Of a stretch of DNA of 23,245 nucleotides, positions 17,839-23,245 are shown one piece after another (position 1 is the first letter of the stretch; each line of letters starts with the position of its first letter). Made by a program: the position numbers and the translations under genes. Where the stretch lies: assembly GCA_003427395.1 (NCBI GenBank), contig BFEA01000953.1, positions 236,191-259,435 of the forward strand. The letters are read 5' to 3'. Below the pieces are notes generated by a model. That model was not told where the DNA came from. It ran no database searches and saw nothing but the letters and a program-made list of their open reading frames with translations. This stretch comes from Chara braunii. Taxonomy: Eukaryota; Streptophyta; Charophyceae; Charales; Characeae.

Positions 17839-17905
17839 TTAGCTGTTTAATATCCAAAAATTTTAGTATTTCTCTGACTTTGTTTTCAAAAGAAAAGGCA
17901 AATAT

Positions 17906-17953
17906 GGGCAGGGGACTGAACCATTCACAGTAGAAACAATGTTCAGCTTGCCC
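17906..17953. repeat. Array hairpin 3
   Basis: Arms CTGAA/TTCAG with outer GGGCA (17906-17910) and TGCCC (17949-17953); bulged C. Confidence 0.85.
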
Positions 17954-18013
17954 AAACTATTTTCATTTATACTTTGTATTTTTTCTTTTCTCTTCTTAAT
18001 GATATGGCTTAGC

Positions 18014-18046
18014 GCTGGACCATTCACAGTAGAAACCATATCCAGC
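18014..18046. repeat. Array hairpin 4
   Basis: Arms GCTGGA (18014-18019) and TCCAGC (18041-18046), bulged C. The core end is CATA instead of AATG, so inner pairing is lost while the outer stem is perfect. Confidence 0.85.
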
Positions 18047-18121
18047 TGCCAGTTCACATGCAAATATACATAAAGTACTTTCCTTTCATACTCAATTTAA
18101 TTTATGTGCGTGGTTTTCAGG

Positions 18122-18152
18122 CTAAACCATTCACCATGGAAACAATGCTTAG
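18122..18152. repeat. Array hairpin 5
   Basis: Arms CTAA/TTAG plus an A-C mismatch, bulged C, CCATGG loop. The weakest stem of the set. Confidence 0.7.
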
Positions 18153-18236
18153 TCTTAGACCAAAAATCCTCCCTCAGAATAAACAAGAATTTAAACCCCT
18201 TCAATCAGGCAAACCCTTAGAGTTAACTAGAGAAAA

Positions 18237-18265
18237 CAGGCCATTCACAGTAGAAACAATGCCTG
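18237..18265. repeat. Array hairpin 6
   Basis: Arms CAGG (18237-18240) and CCTG (18262-18265), bulged C. First of three copies spaced exactly 63 bp. Confidence 0.8.
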
Positions 18266-18297
18266 GTCCTCGAGAAAACAACTAGATAAACATAGCA

Positions 18298-18330
18298 ACC
18301 AGGCCATTCACAGTAGAAACAATGTCTGGT
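18298..18330. repeat. Array hairpin 7
   Basis: Arms ACCAGG (18298-18303) and TCTGGT (18325-18330), with a terminal G-U; bulged C. The spacer after it resembles the spacer after hairpin 6. Confidence 0.85.
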
Positions 18331-18360
18331 CCTTCAGAAAACAGCCAAAAAAAACATAGC

Positions 18361-18393
18361 CTTGAGTCATTCACAGTAGATACAATGCTCAAG
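18361..18393. repeat. Array hairpin 8
   Basis: Arms CTTGAG (18361-18366) and CTCAAG (18388-18393), bulged T, loop CACAGTAGATAC with one change. Confidence 0.85.
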
Positions 18394-19090
18394 CTTTGGC
18401 TGACCCTTCCAAACACATGCAAAACTGCCTTCCTTCCACCTTCCCCCAATTCATACCTTAGTCTGCTTTCAGTCAAAACAAAAGAGAAACTTAAACTTTA
18501 CTTTCACACATTCCTTCCATTCAGTCTGATTGGGTCCTGAAGGGAAAACAAAAACCATAGGGACAATCTCATGCATACAACAGTCATACTGCAGGGGAAT
18601 AAACAAACATGGGTGGTAGTAGGTTGTACAGATGGAAGTGGTTTACCTAACGATTCTCTGCCTCTAGAACTCCTCCTGAGTACCGGCAGGGCTCCCGCAA
18701 TTGGTGGGTGAACTCCCCACAGACTGTATTCGAGAACGCCCTTATTCCACTACAGAAGTATTTTGCAGATAATTTCTGCTCATGGCGTGTCATTAGCTGT
18801 CACTTGTTAACAAGTCTTTTGAATATTCATACTAGTATCATTGGCGGCTTCTGACGTTCGATCTGTACATCGGATATATCAGGCAGCCAGCTTGACTCGG
18901 CAAGCATACAATTTCGCCAGTGGTGGAAAACTCGGCTCTAAAAGCACGCTAGTAAGTATACGCTACTGATTATAGTCTGCCTCCAGTCGATCGGAGTCAA
19001 GGGTGTATGACCTCTATTCGCATGCGGTATCTCATACAACACCTTGCACCGATAAGTCCTCCAAGTTGATCACCTACAACGCACCTCAGG
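18394..19090. other. Non-coding stretch with one perfect palindrome
   Basis: ACTTGTTAACAAGT at 18802-18815 is a perfect 14-bp palindrome. Otherwise nothing is recognised and there is no convincing open frame. Confidence 0.5.
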
Positions 19091-19245
19091 TAGTGAAAAC
19101 CTGTTTAATTAGCACCCTTGGAATCCCTAGGGATGAGACTCTAGTGAAAACCTGTTTAATTAGCACCCTTTGAATCCCTAGGGATGAGACTCTACTTGAT
19201 TGATGCACAGTCGTATTGATAGTCCACCCTTTGAATCCCTAGGGA
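19091..19245. repeat. 51-bp tandem repeat with palindromic core
   Basis: Two near-identical 51-bp units (19091-19141, 19142-19192; one visible change) are followed by a partial third (about 19224-19245). Each contains ATCCCTAGGGAT, a 12-bp palindrome, at 19123-19134 and 19174-19185, shortened at 19235-19245. In the partial third only the CACCCTTTGAATCCCTAGGGA part survives. Confidence 0.9.
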
Positions 19246-20032
19246 ATATTTGCTAGTGTACGACATACCATAGACAGTGAACTTCGTCCTAACAGTCCCT
19301 AAAGTGCATCATGATGACGGGACCCGCCCAACTAGGACACATGAATTTCCTTGGTGGCAGTCCATGTTCAGTTGGTTTGTTGGACTCCGGCTAGTACAAA
19401 CTTTGAACCTTCATTTATAGCAGCGTAGTTCTGCGTGGGTACCGTTCATAACTGTCCCTGTTAATGTACAGAAGAGAGTAATGCTCAACTCGAATCTCTC
19501 TTACCCCATTCGTATAAGACTTTCGATGCTCCCTAACATGTACTTCTTTCGTTTTCCACATGAGAAGAGGTAAACGATGGTTGGCTCTTACCGGCGCACT
19601 ACACTGAGCATAGTTGTGCGTGCACATTTATATTACAAAGCGCCGTAATATTCCGGGATTGAGCTTTAACTCGTATCCGGTTTGAGCAGACGAAGCAAAA
19701 TCGACTTGATAAATGAGTAGTGAGCGAATGAGCCAAACAAATATGTAAACATGACACAAACATTTTCAATTAGTTCTAGCGAGTACAAGCGATTACTAGG
19801 AACCCGCTTCCTAGGTTGAGTTAAACAGATTGACACTAGCGTCAACTTATTCTCTAATACCACAGATAGTACTGATCATGGTCTTCTTCCTCATCCATAG
19901 CACGGTGAAACCGAATGTGTTTTGAGGTCCAGTTACACAATCACGGATTAACCTGCAGTACAAGTTGTTGGACGCAACCGTAACCTTGACTAACTTTCAG
20001 CTTGAAAATTTCAGCTGACACTCATCTCATGC
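19246..20032. other. Non-coding stretch, nothing recognised
   Basis: AT-balanced sequence. Minus-strand open frames of 65-70 codons lack any motif. No repeats or RNA genes seen. Confidence 0.45.
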
Positions 20033-20112
20033 ATAGCGCAGGGGCTTTGCTAGCAGTCCTTGTCTGCGCTATCGGTGCGAATACCCTTACAAGGGTATCC
20101 GCCCTGTTTTTT
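20033..20112 (+). ncRNA. Two adjacent hairpins followed by T6; possible small RNA end
   Basis: Hairpin one has perfect 9-bp arms ATAGCGCAG (20033-20041) and CTGCGCTAT (20064-20072). Hairpin two begins two bases later: GGTGCG with CGCCC (one bulged T), then ATACCCTT (20081-20088) and AAGGGTAT (20091-20098) around a 2-nt centre. Two bases after the second hairpin come six T (20107-20112). On the plus strand this is the layout of a structured RNA with an RNA polymerase III stop or an intrinsic terminator. I found no convincing internal A/B box or upstream promoter. The pairing is seen; transcription is inference. Confidence 0.35.
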
Positions 20113-20838
20113 GCAAGCGATAGAAAATAGTATGGTTTAAAGTTAAGTATACTGCACTAGGCGCGGCTGCGTCTGAGACTTACGTTGACAGGACGGTTGG
20201 CTAGAGTAAAGAGTGCGTGGGCGCGCAGGGTTAAGGCGCGGGTGATTCATCCCCTGATGTTGATTACGAAACCGACGCGGACGCCAGTCTGTTTATTTTT
20301 CCTTTTATCTTTAAGTTTTTATTTTTGGTTACTCTTGATCAGACTAGAACCTAGGGGATATTTTCTTCCGACGGCTACGTTTGGCCAAGTCGAGCGCGCG
20401 TGCGGAGAACGACCTCGACGACGGCATCGGCAACGACGGCGCGACTTCGTGCGGTGAGCGGGGTGTCGTAGGATGGCGTGCGGGGCAATTATGGCATGGT
20501 ATAAGCAAGCCGGCGCGGGCACTGGGAGCCGTGCAGCCGGTTTTGCTGGCCCAGAGCGCCGCACGGTACTGCTTTATGTTGAGTTTCGCGCGTCTTGTGT
20601 TCAGGCATGGGCTTAGCCCTATAGGTTACGGCATTGGGTTGACACTATGGACGTTCGGGGATCAAGGCCGGCGGGCGCCAGCGCGGGAGAAGCAAAGCGG
20701 CGTGGAGGAGACCGAGGGGTTGAGGACCTGAAGGGGTTATCCCCCTCGGTTTTGTTACGAGTGCGGTGGCGAGCCCGATCCGCGGGGCCGGCGAGGTGCC
20801 AGCAGTCCCGCTGATCCCCGACAATATGGTGTTTACCC
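20113..20838. other. Non-coding stretch; weak 28S-like words
   Basis: A short phrase, GGGTTAAGGCGC, at about 20229 equals a word found in animal 28S rRNA, but the flanks do not align well. No gene is supported. Confidence 0.3.
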
Positions 20839-20854
20839 TTTTTTTTTTTTTTTT
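20839..20854. repeat. Poly-T tract (16 T)
   Basis: Sixteen consecutive T between GC-rich flanks. Confidence 0.8.
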
Positions 20855-21112
20855 CCTTTTTCGTTTTATTAGTCTCAGTCCCTTTTTATCGCGTTCCGTT
20901 CCGGGACGCGAGACTGCGGTAGTATTGCGTGGGGAGTGTTGTAATCGCAGATTGCCTGGAGTGCAATTACAAATTGCATTCGTGGTTGGGCCGGAGCTGC
21001 GTCCCGTTGCCTTGGGATGCGGTGTCGTGGGAGGGACAGGCCCCAAGAGCCTAGCTCACTGGGTACACCATTGAACTGTTGAAATACAGATTGTGTTCAA
21101 ACCCACATGATG

Positions 21113-21200
21113 GGCCTTGATGAGTAAAAACCGAATATTCCGAATTGCCTGAGGGCCGGGGCCGATTGACCCCGCGGCCCAGGCTATGTCCTTCGGGACG
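21113..21200. other. rRNA-like structured segment
   Basis: GGCCTTGATGAGTA near 21113 matches a word of eukaryotic LSU rRNA. It is followed by a GGGCCGGGG/CCCCGCGGCCC hairpin (21153-21180, two-base bulge) and GTCC-TTCG-GGAC (21188-21199), a classic UUCG tetraloop stem. The order relative to the LSU pieces at 21411 and 21656 is not that of an intact gene, so at best this is rearranged. Confidence 0.3.
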
Positions 21201-21410
21201 TCCGTTAAAATTGGAATGATGTAGGGAAGGCTGGCGTGGCTACGGGCACTAGGCTCTGTATTGAGTAAAGCCACCGGCAGTGGGTGTACCCGCGAACTGT
21301 CCAAACACAGGCCGAAAGGCCTTGGCACTGCGGCGAATGAACCTGTCCGGGGTTCTGCCGCAGGGAGATGCGAAGCGGATGGGTAAAACCCGGCGGGATC
21401 AGGCAAAGGC

Positions 21411-21497
21411 AATGCTGCCGTGCCGATTATCTCGTCGGACTTGGATATAAGGGCGAAGACTAAATGAACCGTTCTAGGAGTTGGTTCCTCCTCCGGG
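21411..21497 (+). pseudogene. Degenerate 28S/26S rRNA fragment, copy A
   Basis: Reads like the LSU segment around CGTCTGACTTGGGTATAGGG and GACTAATCGAACC, with many changes: CGTCGGACTTGGATATAAGG, then GACTAAATGAACCGTTCTAG, then GAGTTGGTTCC. Flanks on both sides also resemble copy B (GGCAAAGGCA before, GGCACTGTGCAGCG after), so the repeated unit is larger than the rRNA piece. Confidence 0.65.
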
Positions 21498-21655
21498 CGG
21501 CACTGTGCAGCGTTGAGGCAGAGCAAATAGTGCGATAGCGGGCGACGGACGTTAGGCAGGCCAGGCCAAACAGGGGGCGCTGCGGGGTGGTAAGTCATCG
21601 TGAGTATCGAAGTTGCTGGCCGAGGTGCGTTGAGCAACTTTTGACGGGCGCAAAG

Positions 21656-21751
21656 GCAGCGTTACTGACGTGCACATCGTTCGTCAGACTTGGTCATAGG
21701 GGCGAACGACTAATCGAACCATCTAGTAGTTGGTTCCCAGTGAAGTTTCCC
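21656..21751 (+). pseudogene. 28S/26S rRNA fragment, copy B
   Basis: Very close to a conserved part of eukaryotic cytosolic LSU rRNA: ACTGACGTGCACATCGTTCG, then ATAGGGGCGAACGACTAATC, then GAACCATCTAGTAGTTGG, then GAAGTTTCCCT. Roughly nine in ten positions agree with the plant/animal sequence as I recall it. The match stops abruptly at both ends, so this is a fragment, not a working gene. It is the eukaryotic cytosolic, not bacterial or organelle, form. Confidence 0.85.
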
Positions 21752-21920
21752 TGGAGGCAGCAGGCGCTGTGCATCGATATGGCGGAGCTGGCTGTGCAGT
21801 GAATGGGCGACAGCGAAGGCAACGGGCAGTAGTAGGAGAGGGATGGGTTACGGAGACGTGCTGAGACGGACGCAGGTGCAGCGGGGAAGAGACTGAGCAG
21901 GAGGAAAGAAGTAAGGACGG

Positions 21921-21957
21921 GAATGAATCCGGGCGCGTTTCTACGCCAGATTCATTC
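21921..21957. repeat. Hairpin GAATGAATC/GATTCATTC
   Basis: Perfect 9-bp arms, then an inner GGCG/CGCC stem and an 8-nt loop. A related hairpin lies at 22510-22550. Confidence 0.75.
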
Positions 21958-21959
21958 GA

Positions 21960-22500
21960 AGAAAGGAAGCTATGGGGGAGCTAAGGCTGTGAAACTCACT
22001 CGACTCCCTACGGAATCGGGTGATCTAAAACTCTACGTGGGGGTTTTCAACTCCGGCGAGTTCGAATATGAGGTCAGATTAGTAGAAGAGTTAGTAGATT
22101 AGGAGGTAGTTAGAAAATACTGTGTGCCGGGCTATAGCGGGAAGGTGAATGTCGAGGGAGGAGGATTGAGATAACACTCGAATTTTTGTGGAATCGGATA
22201 GGAAAAAAAAAGGTCAAATCTGAGGTTGGGAGCCTGGGCGAAACGAATGGTGGGGGTGGTTTCGATGAAGGATTAGTAGAAGGATAGTTAGTAGGAGACG
22301 GTTGTGCGCGGAGACACTTGAAGATGAATATGGCCGGGAGCGAAGGTCGGATAGCTCGCTCGTTTCTTGGTGAAATCGAGCGAGGAAAGACTCGTTTTAG
22401 AGATTTCTAGACATGACGAGTTAGATAGTGCAGTCAGTTTTGCCTATAGAGGGTTGTGTAATGAGCTAGGAGGAAGAACTGCTGCGTGGAGGCATCGACG
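21960..22500. repeat. GA-rich diverged tandem repeat, ~190 bp, three copies
   Basis: GATTAGTAGAAGAGTTAGTAG (about 22077) recurs as GATTAGTAGAAGGATAGTTAG (about 22270). A phrase of the form RCTCRCTCGWNTCNNNRYGGAATCG occurs near 21997, 22175 and 22352. The middle copies carry GGTTGTGYGCG-like ends. Heavily diverged. Confidence 0.6.
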
Positions 22501-22509
22501 AGGGAGAGA

Positions 22510-22550
22510 GTGAATGAATGTAGACAGGGCTAAACGCCAGGTGCATTCAC
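22510..22550. repeat. Hairpin GTGAATG/CATTCAC related to 21921-21957
   Basis: Perfect 7-bp arms (22510-22516, 22544-22550) and an inner GGC/GCC. It shares GAATGAAT and ACGCCAG with the hairpin at 21921, at the corresponding stem positions. Confidence 0.65.
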
Positions 22551-23039
22551 GTAAGGGGAACTGCTAAGAGAGAGATCAAGAGGCAGGGAGAGCTTACGCA
22601 CGGGACAAGGCGATGCTCATTTATGTCGGGCCAAGGCAGCAGGGGACAACGGCGGAGCCGGAGGCTCATCTGTCGCTCGGTACTCCGTTCGGGATTGACG
22701 AGATCTGAGTCTGGCGTTTTGTTCACCCGGTGAACGATATGCGGCGCTGCGCGTAAGGAGGGGGGGCACCTGGGCATACATCCGGCCATGCTCGTCCGGC
22801 GGACAGTGCGTACAGAAGGAACGAGAGAGAGCACTTACCTCGGTAATACTGCAACTTGCATAATCGGCACCTGCGGGTACGAGGTGGTGATGCATGGCCG
22901 TTCTTCGATGTTGGAGTGGGGTTGTTTGCAAAAGGAGAGGCTCCATGATCTAAGTCTTGCACAGTGTCGGGGAGCCCCGATCCTTACTTAGAATGTGACC
23001 TGAGCGTGCGGGCCGGTGCTCGGTAGGCTATTTTGGCAC
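22551..23039. other. Non-coding stretch with one perfect palindrome
   Basis: GTTCACCCGGTGAAC at 22721-22735 has 7-bp arms around one base. Overlapping minus-strand open frames lack motifs. Nothing else is recognised. Confidence 0.45.
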
Positions 23040-23245
23040 AGCTTCTTCTGTAGCGAGATTAAGCTGCTACTGCTGGGGCAGGCGACTTTAGCCATTGTTG
23101 TTGGCCATTGCTGGGTGCTGCCGCTGCCTACCATTAATGTTGCATGGATCTGCATACTACCATAGGAGGTGGCTGGTTGTTACAGACTGCGGCTGGCAAA
23201 TGATACTGCTATGGCTACTATTGGCTGCTGCAAATACTGCATACT
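23040..23245. repeat. Degenerate GCT/TGC-rich low-complexity end
   Basis: Words GCTGCTACTGCTGG, GCTGCCGCTGCC, TGGCTGCTGCAAATACTGCA and similar dominate to the window end. It reads as an interrupted trinucleotide-like repeat. Confidence 0.6.

Larger units (their letters stand above)
17707..18393. repeat. Array of eight constant-core, variable-stem hairpins
   Basis: Eight copies of a core close to CATTCACAGTAGAAACAATG start at 17714, 17808, 17922, 18021, 18128, 18242, 18305 and 18368. CATT pairs with AATG. A single unpaired pyrimidine (C or T) sits just 5' of the core in every copy. Outside it lie arms that pair with each other but differ between copies: GCTGG/CCAGC, GACTAGG/CCTAGTC, CTGAA/TTCAG, GCTGGA/TCCAGC, CTAA/TTAG, CAGG/CCTG, ACCAGG/TCTGGT, CTTGAG/CTCAAG. 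Two loop types alternate irregularly: CACCATGGAAAC (copies 1, 2, 5) and CACAGTAGAAAC (the rest). Copy 4 has lost the AATG side. Spacing is 94, 114, 99, 107, 114, 63 and 63, so frames change and it is not coding. Family not recognised. Confidence 0.9.

Noticed and set aside
17714-18285. Coding repeats with Pro-Phe-Thr-Val-Glu-Thr-Met peptides
   Set aside because: Core copies fall in different reading phases, stop codons lie between them, and base pairing, not frame, is what is kept.
17922-18387. Orthomyxovirus genome-end promoter (AGTAGAAACAA)
   Set aside because: The core shares this short string, but there is no matching partner end, no viral coding sequence, and the CCATGG-loop copies break it. 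Coincidence is the better explanation.
17707-18393. CRISPR array
   Set aside because: Repeats are only 20 nt in the constant part, the flanking arms differ in each copy, spacing is irregular (63-114 bp) and there are no cas genes; the setting is eukaryotic.
17906-18393. Iron-responsive element (bulged C and CAGU in the loop)
   Set aside because: The bulge and the CAGTAG string recall it, but the stem above the bulge is 4 bp not 5, the loop is 12 nt not 6, and CAGTAG does not fit the CAGUGN loop. Three copies lack CAGTAG altogether.

Overview
This is eukaryotic-type, almost entirely non-coding, repeat-dominated DNA. No intact protein-coding gene, tRNA or full rRNA gene can be supported. The signs of a eukaryotic nuclear genome are: homopolymer A/T runs of 16-25 bases, (AC)n and (TA)n microsatellites, many families of diverged tandem repeats with changing unit length, a foldback element nested in a tandem array, and decayed pieces matching eukaryotic cytosolic 28S/26S rRNA. 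I cannot name the species. A plant or alga is my guess, at low confidence. CpG is plentiful in the GC-rich arrays, so these do not look like old, heavily methylated satellite DNA.

Layout. 1-1700: unique-looking sequence with one long, nearly perfect hairpin (534-614), a poly-T run and microsatellites. 1949-2894: the only convincing trace of protein coding, a 192-bp segment present twice exactly 290 bp apart, the second copy opening a reading frame that runs to 2894 but is cut by two stop codons. 3230-3640: a diverged duplication whose copies both keep a GCCCTGCC/GGCAGGGC hairpin. 5034-5470: 46-bp and 109-bp tandem repeats. 5890-7250: a 200-205-bp tandem array split by a foldback element of about 0.5 kb. 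10120-13345: about 3 kb of GC-rich compound minisatellite and satellite DNA whose unit changes from 58 bp to a 17/16-bp alternation, then 83 bp, 125 bp, an alternating purine-pyrimidine tract, and further GC-rich repeats. 16190-17660: a tract studded with short perfect hairpins. 17707-18393: eight dispersed hairpins with a constant core and different, compensating stems. 19091-19245: a 51-bp repeat with a palindromic core. 20033-20112: two adjacent hairpins followed by six T. 21411-21751: two diverged copies of a 28S-derived repeat. 21921-22550: GA-rich diverged repeats with two related hairpins.

Two results matter most. First, 11815-11852 is two Tn5 mosaic ends head to head (the Nextera library adapter), flanked by an exact 196-bp duplication. 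Deleting 234 bp restores the 125-bp period of the array, so this is an assembly artefact and 234 bp here should not be treated as genome. Second, the array at 17707-18393 keeps a 20-nt core, a pyrimidine bulge and base-paired arms while the arm sequences differ in nearly every copy. That is the pattern of selection or copying for structure, and it matches no family I recognise. It is the best candidate for something undescribed.

No genes here act together in a pathway. The window is best read as accessory or heterochromatic-like DNA with several layers of repeat turnover.
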